38,068 nt of DNA from the NCBI GenBank assembly GCA_964412405.1, contig CAYPOB010000002.1:1-38068 (forward strand), in the 5' to 3' direction. The translations under genes and the position numbers were made by a program. The first letter of the stretch is position 1. Each line of letters opens with the position of its first letter. This document shows, piece by piece, positions 6,992-15,069 of this stretch. This DNA comes from JAJOKI01 sp964412405 (GTDB lineage: Archaea; Halobacteriota; UBA148; JAJOKI01). The notes under the pieces are model-generated. The model was given only the letters and a program-made list of their open reading frames with translations. It had not been told where the DNA came from and ran no database searches.

Positions 6992-7441
6992 TCATACCAA
7001 GACGCCATGCTCATCGATCTCGCCTTTTTTGATTCTGGTGGATGATATTGGTTTTCCATCCTGAGCCAGCACGAAATCTATCTTGACGATCTCGATGGGT
7101 TGAAGCCCTTTCTTATCTCTGATTCGATTGATTTCCATGGCAACAGGATAGGTATCTGGGGATATTACAATATAGTCGAAATGTTCCTCGATCGTCGGAC
7201 CATGGGGATCGCATAATTTTTGTATATTCGGAATGATGTCAAATTCTCGATGGATGTACTGCTCGAGCGCTTCCCTCCTCCACCCATATGAGGACACCTC
7301 GTGATACCGGTGATCCGCCATGGCATCAGAGGTCAGTCCGATATACACCTCGCCGAGTTCATATGCTTTTTTAAGTATGGCTCTGTGCCCATCATGTAGC
7401 GGTTCAAATGTCCCTCCAACTGCCACTCTCTTTTTCTCCAT
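6992..7441 (-). CDS. coaD: Phosphopantetheine adenylyltransferase, archaeal type
   Basis: Transfers AMP from ATP to 4'-phosphopantetheine, making dephospho-CoA. The 149-residue nucleotidyltransferase shows GGTFEPLHDGH near the N-terminus (the HxGH ATP motif as HDGH), GLTSDAMA, and ISSTRIKKGEI near the C-terminus, the second nucleotide motif. This is the archaeal/eukaryotic family, unrelated in detail to bacterial CoaD. It begins 4 bases after the hisF stop, so the two are cotranscribed. Its stop lies 9 bases from the convergent moaD-like gene. Confidence 0.93.
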   Translation of the reverse strand: MEKKRVAVGGTFEPLHDGHRAILKKAYELGEVYIGLTSDAMADHRYHEVSSYGWRREALEQYIHREFDIIPNIQKLCDPHGPTIEEHFDYIVISPDTYPVAMEINRIRDKKGLQPIEIVKIDFVLAQDGKPISSTRIKKGEIDEHGVLV

Positions 7442-7445
7442 AATA

Positions 7446-8258
7446 TCACGTTCGAATGGGGATCCCGCGTTCTCTAAGATATTTCTTTACATCGCCAATT
7501 GTATATTCGCCGAAGTGAAATATGCTCGCGGCCAGACATGCGTCTGCTTTACCTTGGGTAAATGCTTCATATATGTGTCCGATGTTTCCTGCACCGCCAG
7601 ATGCGATAACGGGAATGTTGACCGCCTCTGCTACTGCTCTGGTGACCGGTATGTCATAACCATGCTTGGTACCATCACGGTCCATGCTCGTGAGCAATAG
7701 CTCTCCAGAACCAAGCGACTCCACCTCCTGAGCCCAGCGGATCGCATCCAGGTCGGTCGATTTTCGCCCGCCGTAAATGACCACTTCGTACCAGACTTCG
7801 CTCCCGTCCTCCAACCGGACCATCGTTTTATCATCTGCGAAATCATAATTGCGCCTGCAATCAATGGCGGTGACGATGCATTGAGACCCAAACACGTCCG
7901 ATGCCTCACTGATAAATGCTGGATTTTGTACAGCAGACGTGTTAATCGAGACTTTATCTGCTCCAGCCTTGAGGATGGTCCTGATGTCATCTATGGAATT
8001 GATGCCCCCTCCCACGGTTAAGGGGATGAATACCGCATCTGCGGTGCGCTCGATCACATCGATCATCGTCCTTCGGCCTTCGTGTGATGCCGTTATGTCC
8101 AGAAAGACGAGTTCGTCAGCTCCCTGTTCGTCATATCGCCCGGCAAGCTCGACTGGATCGCCTGCGTCCCGCAAATTTACAAATTCGACGCCCTTAACGA
8201 CCATGCCCCCTTCGTCAAGGGTCACGTCAAGGCATGGAATGATCCTCTTTGTCAGCAT
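7446..8258 (-). CDS. hisF: Imidazole glycerol phosphate synthase, cyclase subunit
   Basis: With HisH it converts PRFAR to imidazole glycerol phosphate and AICAR in histidine synthesis. It is a (beta/alpha)8 barrel of about 270 residues. MLTKRIIPCLDV carries the first catalytic aspartate, LTVGGGINS and SGGAGN are the phosphate-binding loops, and LLTSMDRDGTKHGYD carries the second catalytic aspartate. I start at ATG 8258 because the family opens at MLTKRIIPCLDV; an upstream in-frame start at 8270 adds only four residues. It is followed directly by coaD. No hisH is in the window. Confidence 0.96.
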   Translation of the reverse strand: MLTKRIIPCLDVTLDEGGMVVKGVEFVNLRDAGDPVELAGRYDEQGADELVFLDITASHEGRRTMIDVIERTADAVFIPLTVGGGINSIDDIRTILKAGADKVSINTSAVQNPAFISEASDVFGSQCIVTAIDCRRNYDFADDKTMVRLEDGSEVWYEVVIYGGRKSTDLDAIRWAQEVESLGSGELLLTSMDRDGTKHGYDIPVTRAVAEAVNIPVIASGGAGNIGHIYEAFTQGKADACLAASIFHFGEYTIGDVKKYLRERGIPIRT

Positions 8259-8337
8259 AAAAACTCCCACACCGACACTGAATTCTTAATAAATAAAGTC
8301 TCCCTTCTTCATCGATATTCACAACTACTATTTTAAG

Positions 8338-8350
8338 TCATTATATCTAA
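8338..8350 (+). promoter_or_regulatory. TATA-like box for fdhD
   Basis: CATTATATC lies about 40 bases before the fdhD ATG, at the end of the 127-base gap between divergent hisF and fdhD. The gap also holds AT-rich tracts that could serve hisF. Supported by position and composition only. Confidence 0.4.
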
Positions 8351-8385
8351 GGAGTTATATGTCAACATAATTTTCCAGAGGCATT

Positions 8386-9132
8386 ATGTATACTAAAAAG
8401 TTCGACGTACTTAATATCACAAGGAACTCGAGGACGAAGAGTACCAGTCTGACAGCCACAGAGGACACCGTCACTCTGTTTATCAACGACGTCAAGCTCG
8501 CGTCGATAATGGCCACGCCAGATATGTTGCGTGAACTGGCGGTAGGTTATCTCGTCTGCGAGGGGGTCGTCGGTGACCCCGGTGATATCATCGATGTACA
8601 TTTGGGCGAAAATTTGAACGTTTATGCAAGTATAAAGGCGAACGATCGTCTGGAGATCTGGCATGAGCTGCGTTCCAGTGGATGTATTGGCGTCGGCTGG
8701 GAGAGAGACGACGATGTTCACGTCACATCGGATGCTAAGTTCACCGTGAATTCTATCATGGACAGTCTGATAAATCTGAATTCAGATATCTATGATAAGA
8801 CCAGGGGCGTGCATAGCGCGAGTTTGATAGACCAGAGTGGCAACCTGGTTGCGAAGGCAATAGATGTCGGAAGGCACAACGCCGTCGACAAGGTGGTCGG
8901 GGGCGCTATTTTGAATGATATTGATATACACAATGTGTTTCTGCTGTCCACCGGTCGCCAACCCGCTGGAATGGTTTTAAAGGCGGCCAGGGTTGGCATC
9001 CCCGTGGTCGTCTCAAAAACGGCTCCGATATCATCTGGTATAGGGGCAGCGCGAAGAGTTGGCATCACGTTGGTTTGCTTTGCACGTGAAGACGGACTAT
9101 CGGTTTATTCACATTCAAAGAGGGTGGTGTAA
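8386..9132 (+). CDS. fdhD: FdhD sulfurtransferase for molybdenum/tungsten enzymes
   Basis: Delivers sulfur to the bis-MGD cofactor of formate-dehydrogenase-type enzymes. The 248-residue protein contains ELAVGYLVCEG, the catalytic-loop region RSSGCIGVG, TRGVHSASL, DVGRHNAVDKVVG, and a C-terminal GIPVVVSKTAPIS. E. coli FdhD carries two cysteines in its flexible loop; only one (in SGCIG) is seen here. It is followed 3 bases later by mobA and faces the moa-moe-mob operon, so this block makes mature MGD cofactor. No formate dehydrogenase gene is in the window. Confidence 0.92.
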   Translation: MYTKKFDVLNITRNSRTKSTSLTATEDTVTLFINDVKLASIMATPDMLRELAVGYLVCEGVVGDPGDIIDVHLGENLNVYASIKANDRLEIWHELRSSGCIGVGWERDDDVHVTSDAKFTVNSIMDSLINLNSDIYDKTRGVHSASLIDQSGNLVAKAIDVGRHNAVDKVVGGAILNDIDIHNVFLLSTGRQPAGMVLKAARVGIPVVVSKTAPISSGIGAARRVGITLVCFAREDGLSVYSHSKRVV

Positions 9133-9135
9133 GAT

Positions 9136-9750
9136 ATGAAATCAGCAATCATTCTGGCGGGCGGGCGCAGCTCACGATTTGGCGAAACGGATAAATCACT
9201 GCTTAGGATTGGCAACAAAACGATGCTCGAATGCATAATTGACAATCTATCAGGGATCGTCGATGAAATTATCATAGTAGTTAGCGAGGTGGAGCAGGGG
9301 GAGAGAATCATATCTACCCTCGGCAGGGCAAGTATAGCATACGACTCCATTGTGGGCTTTGGGCCCATAGCAGGCATTTTAGCTGGAATGAAGGGCGCAA
9401 AATCAGAATATGTGGCTACCGTTGCCTGCGATATGCCGTTTGTAAATCCTGATGTTGTCGGGCTACTGTTCTCCCTGGCAGAGGGGTATGATGCAGCGGT
9501 ACCAAGATGGTCAGATGGCAAGTTTGAGCCGTTGCATGCAGTCTACAGGCGAGAGAACATGATATTGATAATGCGAGAGGCGGTTCAAAGAGGTGAGAAC
9601 GCCATCATGGCGCCATTGCGTGCGCTCAATGTCAGGTATGTGCCCATAGAGGAGGATATTCAAAAAATAGATGCCGAGCTGAAGACGTTTGTCAATGTGA
9701 ATACTCCGGAGGATCTGAAGACCTCAAAAATCGCTCTAATCTTCTCATAG
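9136..9750 (+). CDS. mobA: Molybdenum cofactor guanylyltransferase
   Basis: Adds GMP to molybdopterin to form MGD. The 204-residue nucleotidyltransferase opens with MKSAIILAGGRSSRFG, the GTP-binding loop, followed by the lysine of DKSLLRIG. VGFGPIAGILAGMK and VACDMPFVNPDVV (the metal-binding DMP) follow, and PRWSDGKFEPLHAVYRR is diagnostic for MobA. It lies 3 bases after fdhD and ends 3 bases before the converging modE remnant. Confidence 0.94.
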   Translation: MKSAIILAGGRSSRFGETDKSLLRIGNKTMLECIIDNLSGIVDEIIIVVSEVEQGERIISTLGRASIAYDSIVGFGPIAGILAGMKGAKSEYVATVACDMPFVNPDVVGLLFSLAEGYDAAVPRWSDGKFEPLHAVYRRENMILIMREAVQRGENAIMAPLRALNVRYVPIEEDIQKIDAELKTFVNVNTPEDLKTSKIALIFS

Positions 9751-9753
9751 TAT

Positions 9754-9921
9754 TCATCTAAACAATGTATGCCTGTATGACATTCCAAGTTTCTCGGCCG
9801 CTCTGTGGATCGAGTGCTCTTCGTCTATCGTCTGCAACAGCTTGGCGCGTCCCTCTCCCAGAAGTGGTGTACCATCCTTTTCCAGCCATATCTTCGCCTT
9901 CAATTTCATAAATCTTTTCAT
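9754..9921 (-). pseudogene. Truncated ModE-type winged-helix regulator
   Basis: Fifty-five codons overlap the mobB stop as ATGA (9921-9918). MKLKAKIWLEKDGTPLLGEG, then AKLLQTIDEEHSIHRAAEKLGMSYR matches the start of the ModE N-terminal helix-turn-helix domain, which in full ModE-type proteins is about 110 residues. The frame stops just after GMSYRH, where homologues continue with AWGxI, so part of the DNA-binding domain and any molybdate-binding domain are missing. The stop lies against the end of convergent mobA. It is probably a nonfunctional remnant of a regulator that once closed the moa-mob operon. Confidence 0.75.
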
Positions 9922-10610
9922 CTCTTGAGCATGATCTTCAATTCGCTTGCATCGGCAGTGCCCTTCAGTGAGGATAATATGCCATTGATAACATTTGCGA
10001 TGAGCTCCCTGGTGAAGTGACCGAGCGGAATTTCCTTCCCATCCGCCTCAAGTATCACGTTGAGTTGCGAAAAAGATGGACAATCCGTGAGATTCTTCTC
10101 GCCATCATAAATGAGCTCTGCCAGCTTTGCGCGTTCCAAACCACACTTTCCACAGTTGAGCTCCGGCAGTTGCTTGTGAATCTTTTCTGCATCGATCGTT
10201 CGCTTCATATACTGCAGGATATCTTCCAAGTCGCCGTCATATCTGAAAACCGTATTTGGTCCTTCCTCGATATCGCCGACCGCAATTTTTGGTATATTCT
10301 CGTCCTTATATCCCTCGACGAGGATCAAATCTGGATTTAGATTCTTCTGGAGGATTTCGGTTATCCTTTCGAGCTCCATCTCGGCTTTAACTATAAACGC
10401 TGTTTCAGCAGGTGAACTGGCGACTACAGCACTCGCTCCAGCATTTGCATGCAACCATGTATCCTTGTTTTCCGTATCCACGGTGAAATCTTCGTGCGGA
10501 ATGTGTTTTATCGTGACTATGTCGTACCCTTCAGAAGTCAGCCTTCGTATCAACTCCGTTATCAGGGCAGTTTTTCCCGTTTTTGAATAGCCATATACGC
10601 CGAGAATCAT
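9918..10610 (-). CDS. mobB: MobB GTPase with C-terminal cysteine-rich domain
   Basis: Molybdopterin-guanine dinucleotide assembly protein. MILGVYGYSKTGKTALITEL is the P-loop, followed by VTIKHIPHEDFTVD, KDTWLHANAGASAVV and LILVEGYKDENIPKI, all typical of MobB. The second half adds LNCGKCGLERAKLAELIYDG and a later cysteine (DCPSF), a CxxCG pattern that probably binds Fe-S or zinc, as in several archaeal MobB proteins. I start at ATG 10610 with GGTGAT upstream; GTG 10619 is possible and adds three residues. The gene sits between moeA and the modE remnant. Confidence 0.88.
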   Translation of the reverse strand: MILGVYGYSKTGKTALITELIRRLTSEGYDIVTIKHIPHEDFTVDTENKDTWLHANAGASAVVASSPAETAFIVKAEMELERITEILQKNLNPDLILVEGYKDENIPKIAVGDIEEGPNTVFRYDGDLEDILQYMKRTIDAEKIHKQLPELNCGKCGLERAKLAELIYDGEKNLTDCPSFSQLNVILEADGKEIPLGHFTRELIANVINGILSSLKGTADASELKIMLKR

Positions 10611-10622
10611 CACGATCACCTT

Positions 10623-11837
10623 TTACAATAATATCACATCGACTTCCTCGCCCTTCTCAACGAGGTCCACGTCAGCAGGGATATCTACATATCCATCGGC
10701 ATCTGCCATGCTGGTTATCGTGCCGGATTCCTTGAAGACGGGATGTGCGATATTCCCCTCTAACCTCACGGTCAAGAATTGGCTTCGCCCCAACGATGAG
10801 ACTATGCGCTTTGCCATCTTCGCCAGCATGACGATGTTTATCTTCTTGGGCAGGCGCGCGAGTGATCTAACAGCAGGCAGCAGAAATCGATAACCATTGC
10901 TCATACAGGCAGCAGGATATCCTGGCATTCCAAATACCGCTTTATTTTCGATTACGCCAAATAGGCTTGGCTTGCCTGGTTTAATCTGGACGCCGTGAAA
11001 TAGCACATCGCCCATCTCACGAATGATGTCGCATAATATATCGCGCTCTCCCACTGAGCTTCCGCCAGAAAAAACGACCAAATCATGTCGTCTTACTGCG
11101 CGCTCCATCGCGGATTTGATGTCTTCATATATATCGGGGATTATTTCGAACATGACTGGAATGCCACCGTTTTCGTTTACAATCGCCGAGAGCGTGTATG
11201 AATTGATGTCATATACCTGCCCCTCTTTTAAATCATCATCGAGATTCGCAATTTCATCTCCTGTGGGGATTATTGCCACCTCTGGCTTCTCATAAACGTG
11301 GACTTTTTGCATCCCAAGCGCTGATAACACGCCCATCCTGCTCGGATTCAGCAATTCTCCAGCACTCAGAACCGCACTGCCTGTGGAAATATCCTCTCCC
11401 TGTCTGGAAGTGTTCGCCCAAGGATGAAGCGGTTTGAATATTTTTATCTCTGCACCATCTTCCTCGGTATTCTCTACCATTACCACCGCATCGGCACCTT
11501 GCGGCATTTTGCAACCTGTTGCGATTTGAATGCATTCGCCGGACCTTGCCGTCTTTTCGCTGACCTCTCCCGCCTCTATCGCATCGACCAATTTCAACTT
11601 CTTTGGACTGAATTGTCCTGCACCATATGTATCCTCTGCTATAACAGCATAGCCATCCATGGCAGCACGGTCAAACGGCGGTACATCCATGCTGGCGATT
11701 ATATCCTCTGATAGCACACGCCCAGTGGCGCCGTCGATGGTAATCTCTTCCGTCCGCTCGATGGGGCCGATCGTACCTCTCACGATATCAAGCGCCGCCC
11801 CCAATGGAATCAAGGATTTAAAAGGCCGCATGCTCAT
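10623..11837 (-). CDS. moeA: Molybdopterin molybdenumtransferase MoeA
   Basis: Inserts molybdate or tungstate into adenylylated molybdopterin. The 404-residue protein shows MDVPPFDRAAMDGYAV, ATGCKMPQGADAVVMVENT, VAIIPTGDEI, VFSGGSSVGERD, HGVQIKPGKPSLFG and FGMPGYPAACM, the full MoeA set in order, plus the C-terminal beta barrel. Its ATG overlaps the moaB stop as ATGA. Ends 12 bases before mobB. Archaea often have two MoeA copies, one perhaps for tungsten; only one is here. Confidence 0.95.
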   Translation of the reverse strand: MSMRPFKSLIPLGAALDIVRGTIGPIERTEEITIDGATGRVLSEDIIASMDVPPFDRAAMDGYAVIAEDTYGAGQFSPKKLKLVDAIEAGEVSEKTARSGECIQIATGCKMPQGADAVVMVENTEEDGAEIKIFKPLHPWANTSRQGEDISTGSAVLSAGELLNPSRMGVLSALGMQKVHVYEKPEVAIIPTGDEIANLDDDLKEGQVYDINSYTLSAIVNENGGIPVMFEIIPDIYEDIKSAMERAVRRHDLVVFSGGSSVGERDILCDIIREMGDVLFHGVQIKPGKPSLFGVIENKAVFGMPGYPAACMSNGYRFLLPAVRSLARLPKKINIVMLAKMAKRIVSSLGRSQFLTVRLEGNIAHPVFKESGTITSMADADGYVDIPADVDLVEKGEEVDVILL

Positions 11838-12337
11838 CTATTCGCCTCCCAGACCATATGCCCTATCTCCGGTATGATTAATTTTTTCATGCCCAGGGTG
11901 ACGGCATTTTTCGATCCAGGCATGCATATCATGACTTTGCCCTTTGCGGTACCAGCCAGCGCACGGCTCATCATCGCCGCGCTTTTTATCTCTCCATAGC
12001 TGAAAAATCGAAAAATCTCACCAAAGCCATCCAGCTTTTTATCAAGTAATCCTGAGAGTGCCTCGATGGTAACGTCGCGCTTACCTATCCCAGTACCGCC
12101 GCTTGTGATTATCGCCTGCACATCGGGATTGTCGATCAACATGGACATAACCTCTCTGATTTTTTCAAACTCATCTTTTAGAATGGCATATTCAACCACG
12201 ATGTGGCCATGTTCTTGCAATAGGTCTTTTATCAGCTTCCCGGATTCGTCGGTTTCTTCGGTCCTCGTATCGCTGATGGTCAATATCGCACACCGCACAT
12301 TTTTCAGCGCATGACATTTGTGGCCGTTGACGCTCAT
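11834..12337 (-). CDS. moaB: Molybdopterin adenylyltransferase MoaB/MogA type
   Basis: Activates molybdopterin by adenylylation before metal insertion. The 167-residue protein has CAILTISDTRT near the N-terminus, IITSGGTGIGKRDVTIEAL in the middle (the molybdopterin-binding GGTG loop) and GKVMICMPGSKNAV near the end. Its start codon follows the moaC stop with no gap (TAAATG), and it overlaps moeA by 4 bases. Both arrangements suggest translational coupling. Confidence 0.94.
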   Translation of the reverse strand: MSVNGHKCHALKNVRCAILTISDTRTEETDESGKLIKDLLQEHGHIVVEYAILKDEFEKIREVMSMLIDNPDVQAIITSGGTGIGKRDVTIEALSGLLDKKLDGFGEIFRFFSYGEIKSAAMMSRALAGTAKGKVMICMPGSKNAVTLGMKKLIIPEIGHMVWEANR

Positions 12338-12763
12338 TTATCCTTTCACCTTCTCCAAGATTTCTATATTTGTCAGTCTAGTCGAAGGGTACTGTCCGTC
12401 CTCATCCTTTTCCAGATATTTAACCATGTCCCAGATAGTCAGCAATGCGATGGTAACGCCCGTGATGGCCTCCATTTCGACGCCCGTTTTGTAATCTGCC
12501 CGGACCTGACAGTAGCAGACGATTCTGTCCTCTCCAATCTCGTAGTCAAAACTCACGCTCGTTAATGGAATTGGATGGCAGAGTGGAATTATCTCCGAAG
12601 CCCTCTTGACGGCCATGATACCGCCTACTTCTGCTGTCGCAAGAACATCCCCCTTCTCAATTTTGCCCTTTTGTATGAGGTTGACCGTATCTCTCTTGAG
12701 CAGTATTTCCCCTCTTGCCTTTGCGCTCCTTTTTACAATATCCTTGGCACCTATGTCAATCAT
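12338..12763 (-). CDS. moaC: Cyclic pyranopterin monophosphate synthase
   Basis: With MoaA it makes cyclic pyranopterin monophosphate. MIDIGAKDIVKRSAKARG, GVLATAEV-like GDVLATAEVGGIMAVKRAS, IPLCHPIPLTSV and GVEMEAITGV are the conserved MoaC segments, including the catalytic-site lysine and the histidine of LCHP. I choose ATG 12763, which overlaps the moaE stop by 8 bases. A GTG at 12784 would add seven residues and overlap moaE by 29. Confidence 0.94.
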   Translation of the reverse strand: MIDIGAKDIVKRSAKARGEILLKRDTVNLIQKGKIEKGDVLATAEVGGIMAVKRASEIIPLCHPIPLTSVSFDYEIGEDRIVCYCQVRADYKTGVEMEAITGVTIALLTIWDMVKYLEKDEDGQYPSTRLTNIEILEKVKG

Positions 12764-13184
12764 TCTCGTTCGCAAGAACATCACCCCCTACCCAGTATTC
12801 GCCATCGGTCGTGAACTCCTTCTTCCAGATCGGCACGACCTTTTTCAACTCGTCTATGAGGAACTCACACGCCGCAAACGCGTCCTTGCGATGCTCTGCG
12901 CTGACCGCGATGAGCACGATATTGTCCGAAATGTCAAGGGTGCCAATTCGGTGTATCATCGTTACATCCTTGGTATCGAAGCGCCGCATTGTAGTGTTTT
13001 TTAGTTCATTCATCTTCTCCAGTGCTACCTCTTTATATGTCTCAAAGTAGAGTTTCTCAACGGTTTTCCCTTTTGAACGCCCCCTCACCCTGCCGAGAAA
13101 AAGGACAATTGCGCCAACATCCTCATCTTTCATCTTCGACATAACATCTTCAATTTTGAAATCGCCCTCTATAATATCGATCAT
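12756..13184 (-). CDS. moaE: Molybdopterin synthase catalytic subunit
   Basis: Transfers sulfur from MoaD thiocarboxylate to precursor Z. The 142-residue protein contains VGAIVLFLGRVRGRSKGK, LYFETYKEVALEKM, HRIGTLDI, VSAEHRKDAF, and the catalytic lysine region VPIWKKEFTTDGEYW. Its start is 4 bases after the moaA stop. The partner MoaD is expected elsewhere, since the MoaD-like gene at 6707 carries an in-frame stop. Confidence 0.94.
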   Translation of the reverse strand: MIDIIEGDFKIEDVMSKMKDEDVGAIVLFLGRVRGRSKGKTVEKLYFETYKEVALEKMNELKNTTMRRFDTKDVTMIHRIGTLDISDNIVLIAVSAEHRKDAFAACEFLIDELKKVVPIWKKEFTTDGEYWVGGDVLANEND

Positions 13185-13188
13185 GGTC

Positions 13189-14106
13189 TCACACCCAGAA
13201 CGGCTCCCTCAGTAAGATTGCTTTTTTAAAAATCTCGGTCAACTCCTCATCCGATGCGCCATCCCCAATCGGCCCAATTATATCCACCAAATTATCAGTC
13301 TCCAGCAGGCACGGTTTCAGTCTTCCGTCGGGAGTTACCCGCATCCGTGTGCAATTTTTACAGAATGTAGTGTTATGCATCGGTCTGACGATTTCCACTT
13401 CGCTGATGCCGCCGCAATTCTCGATGAAATATTTGCGTCGGTGGTGTAACTCGCGCTCTTGAACTCGAACCGCCCTTCTCCAGATATCGGCCTCGATGAG
13501 TGTGAAATCCTGGTGATATCTCTTGTAGATATCATTACTTACGTCGCTTGCTTCAAGCTCTATCAACTGTAAAATTATATTATCATTCTTGGCGATAAAG
13601 TTAATCATGCCTTCGATATCGGAATCGTTGATGTCCTTCATTATGACCATGTTCAGCTTAATGGGCATTAAATCATTAGCTACAGCTGCTTCAATCCCCG
13701 TAATTGCTTGCGGTAGAGCATCCGTCTTGGTGATCATCTTATATTTCTGCGGGTCCAATGTATCAAGACTAATGTTGACCCTTTTTAGCCCAGCATCTTT
13801 GAGCTCTGGACAATATTGGTCCAGCAACGTGCCATTGGTGGTCAGCGATATGTCGTGTATGTGATTCGATGCACGCTGAATGATATCATAGATATCCTCT
13901 CTAAGAAGCGGCTCCCCGCCGCTCAGCTTTAGCTTTGTCATTCCAAGCTTTGTGCCGATTTCTATGATTTTCTCGATTTCAGATGGAGACATCTCCTCCT
14001 CTGTGGCATCCTGTCCTTCTTTGTGGCAGTAAAAGCACTTCAGGTTGCATCGCTGTGTGACTGATATGCGCAGACTGTCGATATTCCTGCCAAATTTATC
14101 CTGCAT
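13189..14106 (-). CDS. moaA: GTP 3',8-cyclase (radical SAM)
   Basis: First step of molybdenum cofactor synthesis. The radical-SAM cluster is in QRCNLKCFYCHKEG (C20, C24, C27), and LKLSGGEPLLRED is the SAM-binding GGEP motif. The C-terminal GTP-binding [4Fe-4S] cysteines lie in FCKNCTRMRVTPDGRLKPCL plus an earlier cysteine (IENCGG). Length 305 is normal. It heads a seven-gene minus-strand run (moaA, E, C, B, moeA, mobB, modE remnant). An AT-rich stretch with TTATATG on minus at about 14132-14138 may be the promoter. Confidence 0.95.
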   Translation of the reverse strand: MQDKFGRNIDSLRISVTQRCNLKCFYCHKEGQDATEEEMSPSEIEKIIEIGTKLGMTKLKLSGGEPLLREDIYDIIQRASNHIHDISLTTNGTLLDQYCPELKDAGLKRVNISLDTLDPQKYKMITKTDALPQAITGIEAAVANDLMPIKLNMVIMKDINDSDIEGMINFIAKNDNIILQLIELEASDVSNDIYKRYHQDFTLIEADIWRRAVRVQERELHHRRKYFIENCGGISEVEIVRPMHNTTFCKNCTRMRVTPDGRLKPCLLETDNLVDIIGPIGDGASDEELTEIFKKAILLREPFWV

Positions 14107-14196
14107 ACTGTTGAATATGTTATCTTAAGCATATAACGATTAAACCTTTTCATCTTGGTCGGTCAACGCGAACAGCGGATTGCGCATATGACAACA

Positions 14197-14937
14197 TTAC
14201 ATATCCTCTGGGGTGGGGTGTTTTCTGGAGGTAATCCTCACTATCAATAGACTGATCTCATAAAAGAACACCATTGGAATCCCAATCATCAGTTGAGTTA
14301 TCACCTCTGGCGGAGTTATGAAGGCCGAAATGATAAAAATGAGAACGATTGCATGTTTTCGATGTCGAACCAGTGTTGAATGATCTACAATGCCTGCACG
14401 AACCAGCAAGGATAGTGCCAGTGGCATTTGAAACGCCAGGCCGAATATGATGACCATTATTGCCGCAAAGGAAATGAACTCGCGTATTGAATACGTTGCT
14501 ATGGCACCAGCCCCGATAGCCTGGAAATATAAAAACTGCAGCAATACGGGCAGCATGATAAAATATGCATATGCCGCACCGACTAAAAACAAACAGATGG
14601 AGGATGTCGCCACAAGTATCCAGGAATATCTTCCCATGCCGAATAATCTCACCGAGGCTATCCTTCCTTTTAGCGCTTTATTCACATAATATAAGATCAG
14701 CGGCAGCACTGCAAGCATGCCAAATATGACGGATAACTGCAACTGTAGTATCATCACCTCGAGAGGGTGAAGGAATATCAGCTTTGCCTCTCCTGGAAGA
14801 AGATCAATCCTAATTCGATGAAGTATGCCAGCCATAAAAGGGAATATTCCGAACGTACCAATGGCTATGGTAATTCCTATATATGCTAATTTTTTTCGTA
14901 ATTCTACCAGAACTACGTTAAAGTCATTTAAGGACAT
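14197..14937 (-). CDS. tatC: Tat translocase subunit TatC, divergent copy 1
   Basis: A 246-residue protein with six predicted membrane segments. The order of features matches TatC: an N-terminal ELRKKL before the first membrane segment, a conserved central region FIMLPVLLQFL, the FGLAFQMPLAL segment (TatC consensus FGxxFExP, here with Q for E), and a late SAFITPPEVITQLMIGIPM. It is clearly different from the TatC at 15070, so the two are old paralogues. Divergent paired tatC genes occur in some archaea. No tatA is in the window. Confidence 0.85.
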   Translation of the reverse strand: MSLNDFNVVLVELRKKLAYIGITIAIGTFGIFPFMAGILHRIRIDLLPGEAKLIFLHPLEVMILQLQLSVIFGMLAVLPLILYYVNKALKGRIASVRLFGMGRYSWILVATSSICLFLVGAAYAYFIMLPVLLQFLYFQAIGAGAIATYSIREFISFAAIMVIIFGLAFQMPLALSLLVRAGIVDHSTLVRHRKHAIVLIFIISAFITPPEVITQLMIGIPMVFFYEISLLIVRITSRKHPTPEDM

Positions 14938-15069
14938 TTATCTCTTACTTATTTCTTAATGGAGCGCATTACCTATTAGAACTATCGGAGAGTTGTAATT
15001 ATGTGCTTTGTAGTGATTAGTAATTAAGTTTAAGGGGTGGTAAGAACTTATTTGGGGTTGAGATATGCG
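14938..15069. promoter_or_regulatory. Divergent promoter region between the two tatC genes
   Basis: 132 bases of AT-rich sequence, including AATTATGTGC and TAATTAAGTTTAAGG, separate the divergent genes. TTTAAG-type boxes at about 15027-15032 suit the plus gene. GGTTGAGAT at about 15055-15063 serves as its ribosome-binding site. Confidence 0.35.
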
